In this document: positions 6,591-12,711 of the stretch, piece after piece
How the letters are laid out: the number at the start of each line of letters is the position of its first letter
Numbering within the stretch: position 1 is the stretch's first letter
DNA from: a virus
Virus record (IMG/VR): IMGVR_UViG_3300047481_000688
Location: 1-22,652 of that record
DNA length: 22,652 nucleotides
Reading direction: 5' to 3' (one strand)
The notes under the pieces: generated by a model
The model's database searches: none
What the model saw: the letters and a program-made list of their open reading frames with translations, nothing else
What the model was told of the DNA's origin: nothing
Made by a program: the position numbers and the translations under genes

Positions 6591-7972
6591 TACTGCTTCC
6601 TAGCCCTGAGACTTTCATTCATTTTTATTCTATCCCGCACAAGCCTAGAAAGTATGCCAAGATCGTAAGTGTCGTCCGCAACAATTTTATAGCTGACCAC
6701 CGACTTTTTCTGCCCTCTTCGGTCTAATCGACCAGCGGCTTGCTCGTTGAGCAGTCGGTTGTCATCCTCAGATAGCCAAACAACAATATTCGTGGCTTCC
6801 TGTAGTCCATCAGTTCCCTCTCCGATAGCCGCAATAACCGCCACAATGAACTGGATATCCCCTGCAATAAATTCTTCTAGTGCCCTGTCTCTTACTGGTT
6901 GAGACTTTTTTCCAGACCACTCAAATGCCGAGTAGCCCATCCTGATTAGCCTCTTAGTCGTGACCTCAGCAAACTTTTGCGAGTGAGTCAAAATCAACAT
7001 TTGCTCACCCTCAGGATGGTCTTCAATAATTTGCAAAAGTTCCACCAGTTTTGTGGACTTGCAATCCTCAGCAAAAGTTACATCACCAGTCTCAGGGTCG
7101 ATTGTTGGAACGCCCAGAGTAATTTGTCTTAGCCTTGTGCGAACCGCTACAGGAGCTTCTACCACAAGCGGATTATCTCCTAGCCAAACAAAAAGATCTT
7201 GCTCAAGTTTCTTGTAAATCTTCTTTTGCTCTGGCAGAAGTTCGACAGTTCTTATCTCTTCTTGCACCGGCGGAAGTTCGTGGTCAATTCCCTCTGGGTG
7301 CAAATCGCAACACCTCTCCCGCTTTAGGTGTCGGATGTAACAGGGAATGCTAGTAACAATTCGACCAGGGGTTTTCTCCTTGTCAACAACCTTGCCAGCA
7401 AAAAAGTCCATCTTTGTTTCGCAATATTGCTCGACCCACGCCCAGTAACTTCGTCCCGCTACTTCTGGATAAACCCACCTCAGCACAGACCAGAAGCCTT
7501 CTATTTTGTTGCCGGCGATTGTCCCCGACATCCCCAACCGACGCTTCGCCTTTAGCGTGTGTAGCATCTTGGCAGTCTTGCTATTGCGGTTAGAGGCTCT
7601 GTGTATCTCGTCAAACACAGCAAAATCTGGCTCAATGCCCCGCCAATGATAGTTCCGGAAAAACTCTGGCGTAATAATAAACCAGCCCGCCTCATTGGCT
7701 TCTAGTTTTAGAAACGCCTCTTTACCAGACTTGGTCGAGTTGATCGGATAAATTTTTGCCGTAGGAATTTGCGACAGGATAGTTTTTATCCACGCCCTTT
7801 TGTGTGTTCCCTTAGGGGCAATTACAAAGTTAGTTTTAGTGTCTAGGGCTTTGGCAACCTCAACAGCAATTAGCGTTTTGCCACCACCCACCTGAGTTGC
7901 GACAATACCAGTTCCGTTGTGCTTTACAAGATTACCAATGTCTGCCCTTTGAAATGGATAGGGCTGAAGCAT
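6590..7972 (-). CDS. SNF2/superfamily 2 DNA helicase
   Basis: A 460-residue two-lobe helicase. Motif Q-like PYPFQRADI is near the N-terminus, motif I is VGGGKTLIA (28-36), motif II is the DEIH box at 121-124, motif III is MSGT (148-151), and near the C-terminus motif VI is EQAAGRLDRRGQKKSV. The order and spacing fit phage SNF2-like helicases, which move along or remodel double-stranded DNA. It lies between the membrane microprotein (stop directly abuts its ATG) and WhiB copy 2 (TAATG overlap). The role is likely in replication or recombination, but the exact step is not visible. Confidence 0.88.
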   Translation of the reverse strand: MLQPYPFQRADIGNLVKHNGTGIVATQVGGGKTLIAVEVAKALDTKTNFVIAPKGTHKRAWIKTILSQIPTAKIYPINSTKSGKEAFLKLEANEAGWFIITPEFFRNYHWRGIEPDFAVFDEIHRASNRNSKTAKMLHTLKAKRRLGMSGTIAGNKIEGFWSVLRWVYPEVAGRSYWAWVEQYCETKMDFFAGKVVDKEKTPGRIVTSIPCYIRHLKRERCCDLHPEGIDHELPPVQEEIRTVELLPEQKKIYKKLEQDLFVWLGDNPLVVEAPVAVRTRLRQITLGVPTIDPETGDVTFAEDCKSTKLVELLQIIEDHPEGEQMLILTHSQKFAEVTTKRLIRMGYSAFEWSGKKSQPVRDRALEEFIAGDIQFIVAVIAAIGEGTDGLQEATNIVVWLSEDDNRLLNEQAAGRLDRRGQKKSVVSYKIVADDTYDLGILSRLVRDRIKMNESLRARKQ

Positions 7973-8140
7973 TTAGTATCTATCTTCTCTCCAATAGTTC
8001 TCGTGTTCAGTAAGATCCAACTCCGAGTTTGGAAGGTCTGCTTGCTCTGGAACATTATTAGCGACTGTTATAAAGGACCAAATGCCAAAACAAATTATCG
8101 CCAGCGGTGTGAGTATTATGAGCAACTCAAGAATTAGCAT
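7973..8140 (-). CDS. 55-residue single-pass membrane protein
   Basis: An ORF from ATG 8140-8138 to TAA 7975-7973. It begins MLILELLIILTPLAIICFGI followed by WSFITVANN, one long hydrophobic helix, then an acidic cytoplasmic-type tail ending in HENYWREDRY. GGAGG lies six bases upstream of the ATG. It overlaps the previous gene by 14 bp and its stop touches the helicase ATG exactly, so it fills the gap perfectly. Function unknown; superinfection exclusion or membrane anchoring are possible but unsupported. Confidence 0.6.
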   Translation of the reverse strand: MLILELLIILTPLAIICFGIWSFITVANNVPEQADLPNSELDLTEHENYWREDRY

Positions 8141-8591
8141 TATGTGCCTCCAAAATCTGCCTCTTCAAATTGTCGGTGCTGTTGTATTGAAATGGTGGAG
8201 TGTCGGTCAGAATTTCGCCGTCCCTAATTTCAATGTTTGCTGTGCCACTCCACCTTGCGGGGCCAAGCCCCTCAACTGTAATTATGTAGGTATTCGCACC
8301 TGTGGCAATCATACTCCAATTATCGCCCTTTGATAGCTTGGTAATCTCATTGGCGTTTCTGATAATCTCGTAAATTGTGTGGCGATTGGTTGTGCCGTAA
8401 GCCACGCAAATCTTGCTCACAGGAATACCCGCTTGATGACAAGCCAAAACCGCAGTCCTCAGTTCGTTTTGTAGTTCCTGCTTCCGAGATCGATACTCTT
8501 CCTCAAGTGCCTCAAGACGCTCTCTAACCCCTAAGGCTTGTTGCTCTAGGTGTTCTAGGGGCTTTTGCTGTTCAGGTCTCATCAAGGTCAT
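8127..8591 (-). CDS. Coiled-coil plus HTH-like hypothetical protein
   Basis: A 154-residue protein. Residues about 10-48 are a Glu/Gln/Arg-rich helix likely to form a coiled coil (EHLEQQALGVRERLEALEEE and on). Residues about 55-79 (GIPVSKICVAYGTTNRHTIYEI) look like a helix-turn-helix. The C-terminal half is beta-rich (YIITVEGLGPARWSGTANIE). A dimeric DNA-binding protein is a reasonable guess. Start could be the ATG at 8591 or the in-frame ATG at 8582; GAGG lies ten bases before the first. It follows the 95-residue gene by 2 bases. Confidence 0.55.
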   Translation of the reverse strand: MTLMRPEQQKPLEHLEQQALGVRERLEALEEEYRSRKQELQNELRTAVLACHQAGIPVSKICVAYGTTNRHTIYEIIRNANEITKLSKGDNWSMIATGANTYIITVEGLGPARWSGTANIEIRDGEILTDTPPFQYNSTDNLKRQILEAHNANS

Positions 8592-8593
8592 TG

Positions 8594-8881
8594 TTACAAA
8601 ACCTCTACGCCCTCGTCCGTAATTAGTCTTACTGCCTTTCCGGCTTCGTCAATTACGCCTATGGTCAATGAGGAATACTCCCGACACAGAAAGGAAATCT
8701 CCTGGTCAGCTGGTTTGTTGGTTAGTTCGAGTTCGATAGCTTGCGTTTGCGTAGTAATCGGATACCAAGTAAATGCCTTTACATTTGGCTTGTCAGATAA
8801 GAACCGACTTTCTTTCATTATCGGTATCATCACGTCAGATAACTGCTCGAATTGTCCTGTCAGTATGTAGTTTATTTTCAA
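8594..8881 (-). CDS. Hypothetical protein
   Basis: A 95-residue protein, not recognised. It starts at a TTG (8881) preceded by AAGGAAAAGAA, and begins KINYILTGQFEQLSDVMIPI after the start residue. Mixed alpha/beta composition, no catalytic or metal motif seen. It overlaps the end of the ClgR-like gene by 47 bp, which is long, so a later start is possible; the next Met (in DVMIPIM) would remove an apparently structured beta strand. Confidence 0.5.
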   Translation of the reverse strand: MKINYILTGQFEQLSDVMIPIMKESRFLSDKPNVKAFTWYPITTQTQAIELELTNKPADQEISFLCREYSSLTIGVIDEAGKAVRLITDEGVEVL

Positions 8882-9131
8882 TTCTTTTCCTTTCTTGGGC
8901 TTCCTGCCTCGCGAGAAGCCGATACGCCTCTAACACTATTGCACTCTGCTCGGTCTTGAGGGCGACACACAGGCACTCAAAAAGTTCTGAGGAGATCTCA
9001 TTTTTGCCCCTCTCGAACTCTGACAAGTGTGCCGGAGAGATACCTGCTTGCTTTGCAACCTCTCGCAAGGTCAGGTCATTTTGCTGTCGAATAATACGAA
9101 CAATGTGTCCGTAGGCGTTTCTTAGTCTCAT
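8835..9131 (-). CDS. XRE-family regulator resembling actinobacterial ClgR
   Basis: A 98-residue protein made almost wholly of one XRE HTH domain: IIRQQNDLTLREVAKQAGIS, then PAHLSEFERGKNEISSELFE with CLCVAL. The blocks LTLREV, LSE-ERG, E-SSEL and C-AL are those I associate with ClgR, the actinobacterial activator of clp protease genes, rather than with typical phage Cro/CI proteins. The resemblance is from memory, and it is shorter than host ClgR. The ATG overlaps the previous stop by four bases (ATGA). It could divert the host protease regulon or control phage promoters. Confidence 0.75.
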   Translation of the reverse strand: MRLRNAYGHIVRIIRQQNDLTLREVAKQAGISPAHLSEFERGKNEISSELFECLCVALKTEQSAIVLEAYRLLARQEAQERKRIENKLHTDRTIRAVI

Positions 9132-9481
9132 TCTGCAAAAAGCTCAATCTGATACTCCGGCAAACCTTCATACCAATCGAGAACCGCTTTTGGTGGCTTC
9201 TTTTCTCGAAGCAAGAAGTCGCTGTAGTGCCACTCGTCGTATCCGTCCCAGTCGCCCCTGAGTTTCCAATCGGGGCAATCAAGCAGATACCCAATTGCCT
9301 TTTCGTGAGTTTTGTTGGTCATTGATCGGGTAAATGTCTCACCCGCTTGGTGAAGTCCGTGGTCTGAACTAAAATACCCATCGGCATCTATGGTGAGCTT
9401 GTAGGCGACAACCCTTACCTCTTTGTCGTTGACCCAGATGTTGATGTCATAGACCTTGCTGTTGGCTTTAGCCAATCTCAA
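9128..9481 (-). CDS. Hypothetical protein
   Basis: A 117-residue protein, not recognised. It is rich in Trp, Tyr and Asp (DCPDWKLRGDWDGYDEWHYS) and begins with a beta-rich part (VYDINIWVNDKEVRVVAYKL). No ATG is near the start: two in-frame TTGs at 9481 and 9475 follow a GAGGTGA site. Spacing favours 9475 (nine bases) over 9481 (three), so the true N-terminus may be two residues shorter. Overlaps the upstream 64-residue gene by 14 bp and the ClgR-like gene by 4. Confidence 0.5.
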   Translation of the reverse strand: MRLAKANSKVYDINIWVNDKEVRVVAYKLTIDADGYFSSDHGLHQAGETFTRSMTNKTHEKAIGYLLDCPDWKLRGDWDGYDEWHYSDFLLREKKPPKAVLDWYEGLPEYQIELFAE

Positions 9482-9662
9482 TCACCTCATCCACGCCTAG
9501 ATACTCTCCTTCTACGGAATACTCATACTTCAGCCGTAGGCTGTCCTCTGGAACATTTGAGATAAGGTCGTAAGCCTTTTCTTTGGCTTGCTTGCCATCC
9601 TCAGCCTCAATCTCGATTGAGTGAACTATTCGCTCGTAAATGTGAACTTCGTAAAGAGCCAC
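9468..9662 (-). CDS. Small acidic DpnD/PcfM-like protein
   Basis: A 64-residue protein beginning ALYEVHIYERIVHSIEIEAE after the start residue, with the pattern Y-x-V...IEIEA...A...A seen in small DpnD/PcfM-like phage and plasmid proteins, whose function is unclear. The start is a GTG at 9662 that touches the SSB stop, with GAGGAGA as binding site inside the SSB end. A second protein of similar shape lies on the other side of the SSB (10076-10246). Family link is tentative. Confidence 0.55.
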   Translation of the reverse strand: MALYEVHIYERIVHSIEIEAEDGKQAKEKAYDLISNVPEDSLRLKYEYSVEGEYLGVDEVIEIG

Positions 9663-10076
9663 TTATCTCTCCTCTACATTTCTATCGCACGAGTTGCAAT
9701 CGCACTTATGACCGACAACCTTTGGCTCGTATTCGGGGGTTCTTTCAAAGCGGGTTGTTCCGTAGTTTAGGTCGTGACCCATTGCAATAGCCTCTAACTC
9801 AACTGATGTTCCGGATCGTTCTCCGTTATCCCAGTCCCTAATGCGTAAATCGCCAACTATGATGAGCCTGTCGCCCTTCGATACCGAGATTGTTCCATTT
9901 ACCGCCAGACCCTTCCAGCAGGAAACGGAATACCAGTTTGTCCCAGCATCCGTTGGTATCTCGGCAAAGCGGAAGGTCAAAATCTCCTTCTCAATGGTGT
10001 CGCCGTTCTCCCCTTGTGCCTCGATTACTACCGATCTCGGGGTTGTGCATACTAATCCTCTTATGGTTATTGTCAT
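9663..10076 (-). CDS. ssb: Single-stranded DNA-binding protein (OB fold)
   Basis: A 137-residue protein with the OB-fold layout of SSB: TITIRGLVCTTPR, a beta strand LTFRFAEI, NWYSVSCWKGLAVNG in the place of the usual W-x-V...W, then SKGDRLIIVGDLRIRDW and SVELEAIAMGHDLNYGT. It should coat single-stranded DNA during replication and serve as partner for the Sak4-like ATPase. The C-terminus is unusual: instead of the acidic DDDIPF-type tip it has HKCDCNSCDRNVEER, with three closely spaced cysteines that could bind a metal. Coupled by TAATG to the small acidic gene upstream. Confidence 0.85.
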   Translation of the reverse strand: MTITIRGLVCTTPRSVVIEAQGENGDTIEKEILTFRFAEIPTDAGTNWYSVSCWKGLAVNGTISVSKGDRLIIVGDLRIRDWDNGERSGTSVELEAIAMGHDLNYGTTRFERTPEYEPKVVGHKCDCNSCDRNVEER

Positions 10077-10246
10077 TATTCCTCATCCTCTTCCTCGATA
10101 GTGTCAGTAATTTCCCACTCACCCTCGTCGCCATCATTGGTTATGCCGGACTGGGATAGTTGCTCAGAGGCTAGTTGAAAAGCCTCATCTTCGTTGTTGG
10201 CTTCAATCATTAGCCAACCGCTGTAATCTACTAGGTATCGCTTCAT
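10076..10246 (-). CDS. 56-residue acidic protein, DpnD/PcfM-like
   Basis: An ORF from ATG 10246-10244 to TAA 10078-10076. It begins MKRYLVDYSGWLMIEANNED and ends in a very acidic tail (DTIEEEDEE). The order Y-x-V...IEA...A...A is like the 64-residue protein at 9468-9662, suggesting that the two are distant paralogues on either side of ssb. GGAGAGA lies upstream. Both ends use one-base TAATG overlaps, typical of this operon. Acidic tails of this kind can mimic DNA or bind basic partners, but this is a guess. Confidence 0.6.
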   Translation of the reverse strand: MKRYLVDYSGWLMIEANNEDEAFQLASEQLSQSGITNDGDEGEWEITDTIEEEDEE

Positions 10247-10473
10247 TATTTCTCTCCTGTAATGTTGCTGGTTTCTTTGCTAATTCGGTGTGCTACATAA
10301 TCGAAAATCCCTGCGTAGGGGTCTATCTTGTCAAGGACTTTCTGAAACTCCTTTGGGCTTACCTTGAAATGCTGGGGCAGGTATGCCTCAAACAGGACGG
10401 GGGTCTCACCGCCCTCTGGGGAAGTTTTGATGTAGTGTTCTAAAATTTGCTTTGCTTCATTGAGGTTTATCAT
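10246..10473 (-). CDS. Hypothetical protein (75 residues)
   Basis: Read from ATG 10473, giving a 75-residue protein starting MINLNEAKQILEHYIKTSPE. A longer frame reaches to 10602 but would lie inside the Pyr_excise-like gene with unlikely composition; an ATG at 10491 is the other candidate. No strong ribosome binding site is present before either. Residues about 25-50 (PQHFKVSPKEFQKVLDKIDP) are helical. Not recognised. Coupled to the next gene by TAATG. Confidence 0.5.
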   Translation of the reverse strand: MINLNEAKQILEHYIKTSPEGGETPVLFEAYLPQHFKVSPKEFQKVLDKIDPYAGIFDYVAHRISKETSNITGEK

Positions 10474-10477
10474 AGTT

Positions 10478-10981
10478 TTAGTTCCAAACATATTCGTATT
10501 CTCTGGGGATGGTTGTTGCTGTGTATGTGTTCTCTGACCAATCAAACTGCGAGTAATGCTCGTAGTTCTTGACCAGAAGTGCTTTGCGGTGACTGGCGAC
10601 AATTAGTGCCAACCGATCTGAGTTTATGAGCCACGCAGGTCTGTTGTCAAATCGGTGGTCTGGCAACAGGGCGTTCTCAAAGGCAACTCGTATGGTCGCT
10701 GTGGCTTTGTCGCCTATCGTGGAGTTGTAGCCCCTTCTGTGCCACTCTTTGACCATAGTCATAATGTATTCGTAAAGAGCCAATTCGTGGTTTCGCCACA
10801 ACTTGACGGCAGGATGATTGACCCAGCCTCTAGGTGTGCGGTGATTACCAGCAGGGTCGAGTTCCAGTAGGGTCAGCAGAATTTGCCAGCCCTCTAGTGC
10901 CTGTTTGTTTAGTCGCAGGTTGTCCAGCGTTTGTGCTGTGTAGGCGTGGTCGCCTTCGTATGAAGTTAGAAAAGTTTGCAT
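10478..10981 (-). CDS. Pyrimidine-dimer glycosylase-like (Pyr_excise / MSMEG_6728-type) protein
   Basis: A 167-residue protein, first of the leftward operon. MQTFLTSYEGDHAYTAQTLD, NLRLNKQALEGWQILL, GWVNHPAVKLWRNHELALYE and VKEWHRRGY follow the conserved order of the Pyr_excise-related MSMEG_6728-type family, whose better-known relatives (T4 endonuclease V) cut DNA at UV pyrimidine dimers. It continues with a HRKALLVKNYEHYSQF block also typical of the family. In a phage of sunlit water, UV repair would make sense, but the activity of this subfamily is not established to my knowledge. GGAGG six bases before the ATG; the promoter lies only 20-50 bases upstream. Confidence 0.65.
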   Translation of the reverse strand: MQTFLTSYEGDHAYTAQTLDNLRLNKQALEGWQILLTLLELDPAGNHRTPRGWVNHPAVKLWRNHELALYEYIMTMVKEWHRRGYNSTIGDKATATIRVAFENALLPDHRFDNRPAWLINSDRLALIVASHRKALLVKNYEHYSQFDWSENTYTATTIPREYEYVWN

Positions 10982-11001
10982 TTTGCCTCCTTGTTGCTGT
11001 C

Positions 11002-11030
11002 AGTCTAATTGACTTTGGTTTGGTTGTCAA
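11002..11030 (-). promoter_or_regulatory. Promoter of the leftward replication operon (TTGACA-N17-TAGACT)
   Basis: On the minus strand TTGACA (11030-11025) and TAGACT (11007-11002) are separated by exactly 17 bp. The start codon of the first gene is about 20 bp further on, with GGAGG between. One copy of the 14-bp repeat lies one base upstream of the -35 box, the classic position for an activator. The same box pair with the same spacing occurs at 12415-12443. Confidence 0.75.
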
Positions 11031-11112
11031 GCCATATCTAATGCATTTTTTCCATATCTAATGCAAGCGGTGAATTAGATGTGGTTTGAAATCGATCAAA
11101 ATTGGGTGTTTT

Positions 11113-11125
11113 TTGTGTTACACAA
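11113..11125. promoter_or_regulatory. Inverted repeat TTGTGT-T-ACACAA, operator-like
   Basis: TTGTGTTACACAA is a 13-bp inverted repeat with one central base. A sequence identical in 11 of 13 positions (TTGTGTCGCACAA) lies at 12493-12505. Both are upstream of the two identical minus-strand promoters, at roughly 83 and 50 bp from the -35 box, which suggests a shared regulator. Confidence 0.45.
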
Positions 11126-11142
11126 CATACAAAACACAGCCC

Positions 11143-11186
11143 TTTTCTGGGTGTTTCCTGAGTGCTTCCTGAGAGTTTTCTGAGAG
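11143..11186. repeat. Four tandem 11-bp repeats
   Basis: TTTTCTGGGTG, TTTCCTGAGTG, CTTCCTGAGAG and TTTTCTGAGAG follow each other without gaps. Eleven bases is close to one helical turn, so a protein reading this unit would bind on one face of the DNA. They sit in the middle of the 14-bp repeat cluster. Confidence 0.7.
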
Positions 11187-11274
11187 CCTTTGCATTGGAT
11201 ATGGTCAAAATGAATTAGATGTGGTCGAATTTGACCATATCTAATGCAATTTTGGCTCAAAAAAAACATCTCCT

Positions 11275-11312
11275 TATCTATATATATAAATATGTATTTA
11301 TATAAATACACT
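11275..11312. other. AT-rich tract with perfect 18-bp palindrome (candidate unwinding element/operator)
   Basis: Nearly pure A/T over about 36 bp. It includes the perfect palindrome TGTATTTATATAAATACA at 11293-11310. Beside the iteron-like clusters this is what a DNA-unwinding element of an origin would look like. The TGTA...TACA ends also resemble a repressor operator. No gene or promoter can be assigned inside it. Confidence 0.5.
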
Positions 11313-11329
11313 TTTACTTGGAGTGAGCG

Positions 11330-11370
11330 GAAAACTTCAAAAAGTCCCCTTTTTTGTCAAGGGGGACTTT
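11330..11370 (-). terminator. Intrinsic terminator of the GATase gene
   Basis: AAAGTCCCC (11341-11349) pairs with GGGGACTTT (11362-11370). Read on the minus strand the hairpin begins at the GATase stop codon and is followed by TTTTTGAAGTTTT, so it ends leftward transcription before the repeat region. It isolates the GATase from the replication operon. Confidence 0.8.
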
Positions 11371-12382
11371 AGTGAATGTTGTAGTAAGTTGCCCACTCTT
11401 TGTCGAGGTCTAACTTCTCTTGGTCGTAGCAGTATCTCTCGAAGGTTTCCAGAAGTTGCGACCGATCGCCAGCGAAGTATCCGTCGTAGGTGAAGTATTC
11501 TCCATTGGTGTAGAGGAAGTTGTCGTCGAGCCACTCCTGAAAGTCTGCCTCGGCTTCTGATATCGGCTCTGGCAGGTGGTCGAGATGGCTATTCCAGTCG
11601 TATGGAGTAATCATCCCGCCCTTACCGCCAGCAGTCATTGTGCGGTAGTTAGACTTACCCTCGTTGTATCTGCTCCAGTTGTATTCGTAGGCAGGGTCGA
11701 GTTCTGGTATCTCTAGTGTCTCGACAATAACACCACGACGAATTGTGTAACCCAGTCGCTCTGGCATCTTGAGGAAGAAGGTGGCTGTCAATTTCATCTT
11801 CTTGAGGAACTTGTTGAGTATGTCCTCGGTCGAAGCAAAGAAGAACGAGCCGTCTCTGACCTGACAGATAACAAGCGGAGAGTGTTCGATACGAGCAAGG
11901 TGCAAGTCACCTAGTCGGTCGTCGCTGAGCCACGCAATAGAAGCGTCGCCGTCCAGTTTGGCTATCCCCGCTAGTTGTTCCTGCTGAAGCAGGGCAGGGA
12001 TAACCGAAGTATCTACTTTGGGCAGTTTGAAGTTCAACTCTGTGCGAACTTGGTCGTGGTTGTAGATAACGCCATTGTGAACTAACTTGATGGAATTATC
12101 TGGCGACAGAACTGGATGATTGTTGCGTTGGTCGCTAGTCGATCCGTGAGTGGCTAACCTTGTGTGCAAGATAACCGCCTGAGTTCTGCGTGGCATTGAC
12201 CTGAGATTGAGTGCTGAGCCACGAACATCACGCTTGATGTATCCGCAAGACGAATTGGCGTGCCAGGCTGCACCAGAGGCTTGAGAGCCACGGACTTCGA
12301 GCAAGCCGAGCATTACATTTGACAATTTGCGGGAGTTGAGTTTAGAGTTATCTGATAAGGAAAAACCACCGATACCACACAT
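11369..12382 (-). CDS. Class II glutamine amidotransferase
   Basis: A 337-residue Ntn-type glutaminase. It starts MCGIGGF, so removal of Met exposes the nucleophile Cys2. Other family motifs follow in order: RGSQASGAAW, HTRLATHGSTSDQRNNHP (glutamine-binding Arg) and LVHNGVIYN (oxyanion Asn). Class II domains release ammonia from glutamine for a partner synthetase. The remaining 130 or so residues carry no synthetase, phosphosugar isomerase or other domain I recognise, so ammonia must be passed to another protein; the divergent amidoligase gene is the obvious candidate. It has its own promoter and terminator, so it can be expressed apart from the replication operon. Start chosen because Cys2 is required. 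Confidence 0.88.
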   Translation of the reverse strand: MCGIGGFSLSDNSKLNSRKLSNVMLGLLEVRGSQASGAAWHANSSCGYIKRDVRGSALNLRSMPRRTQAVILHTRLATHGSTSDQRNNHPVLSPDNSIKLVHNGVIYNHDQVRTELNFKLPKVDTSVIPALLQQEQLAGIAKLDGDASIAWLSDDRLGDLHLARIEHSPLVICQVRDGSFFFASTEDILNKFLKKMKLTATFFLKMPERLGYTIRRGVIVETLEIPELDPAYEYNWSRYNEGKSNYRTMTAGGKGGMITPYDWNSHLDHLPEPISEAEADFQEWLDDNFLYTNGEYFTYDGYFAGDRSQLLETFERYCYDQEKLDLDKEWATYYNIH

Positions 12383-12414
12383 AGGCTACCTACTTTCTGT
12401 TTGTTGATGTGTTC

Positions 12415-12443
12415 AGTCTAGGCGAAAATGACGCTCGTGTCAA
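12415..12443 (-). promoter_or_regulatory. GATase promoter (TTGACA-N17-TAGACT)
   Basis: Minus-strand TTGACA (12443-12438) and TAGACT (12420-12415) with a 17-bp spacer, 32 bp before the GATase ATG. Both boxes and the spacing are identical to the replication operon promoter at 11002-11030, though the spacers differ, so both are probably read by the host vegetative sigma factor at the same time. Confidence 0.75.
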
Positions 12444-12492
12444 CAAAATTCGCAAACTTTTTCAAAAAAGTTGCCTTGTGGGGGTAAAAGAA

Positions 12493-12528
12493 TTGTGTCG
12501 CACAAAATCTGGGCAAAAATCTGGGCAA
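12493..12528. promoter_or_regulatory. Operator-like inverted repeat followed by a tandem 12-bp repeat
   Basis: TTGTGTCGCACAA at 12493-12505 is close to the element at 11113-11125. It runs into two copies of AAAATCTGGGCA (12504-12515 and 12517-12528). The block lies about 50 bp upstream of the GATase -35 box in the gap between the divergent genes. No convincing ORF covers it. Confidence 0.45.
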
Positions 12529-12615
12529 AGTTTCCCCTATGTCGCCCCCTTATAGGGCATATGCATAGGCTAGCCACATATGTCAAGAATAGTTCGCTGT
12601 AGGCGTACAGATACC

Positions 12616-12662
12616 GGGTCGTTTGCTCTCCTGCCCGGTGAGCGGGTCGAGCAAAGCGACCC
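12616..12662 (+). ncRNA. Structured RNA element A, upstream of the amidoligase
   Basis: A long hairpin: 12616-12628 pairs with 12649-12662 through 13 base pairs with one bulged G (12656). Inside are an unpaired TCCT(G) on the 5' side (12629-12633), a short inner stem CCCG/CGGG with loop GTGAG, and TC on the 3' side. No U-tract follows, so it is not a terminator. A competing stem ACCGGG/CCCGGT (12613-12618 with 12633-12638) overlaps it. Its core matches element B at 14697-14732 in 20 of 24 bases while the outer stems differ. It lies 150 bp before the amidoligase, probably in its 5' untranslated leader. Strand is inferred from that. Confidence 0.55.
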
Positions 12663-12711
12663 AATTACAAGAAAGTTGGTAGTAACGACAATAATAAATT
12701 AGCAGTAACAA

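Larger units (their letters stand above)
11032..11248. repeat. Six copies of a 14-bp element (CCATATCTAATGCA type), iteron- or operator-like
   Basis: Copies lie at 11032-11045, 11052-11065 and 11235-11248 as CCATATCTAATGCA, and inverted at 11071-11084 and 11211-11224 (TGAATTAGATGTGG) and 11191-11204 (TGCATTGGATATGG). Consensus in the inverted sense is TGMATTRGATRTGG. Copies 2/3 and 5/6 form inverted pairs; in the latter the match extends to GTC/GAC around GAATTT. Nothing coding is convincing here. Clustered directed copies next to an AT-rich tract resemble replication-origin iterons; the copy abutting the -35 box suggests a regulator site. Both may be true. Confidence 0.8.

Noticed and set aside
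11032-11248. CRISPR-like array of 14-bp repeats
   Set aside because: Repeats occur in both orientations with irregular spacing and no spacer of constant length; operator or iteron sites fit better.
11096-11311. Minus-strand ORF of 71 codons across the repeat region
   Set aside because: It covers the iteron-like repeats and AT-rich tract, has no ribosome binding site and a repeat-driven composition; likely chance.
12440-12664. Minus-strand ORF of 74 codons between GATase and amidoligase
   Set aside because: It overlaps the GATase promoter, the tandem repeats and RNA element A; no ribosome binding site and Arg/Cys-rich low-complexity product.
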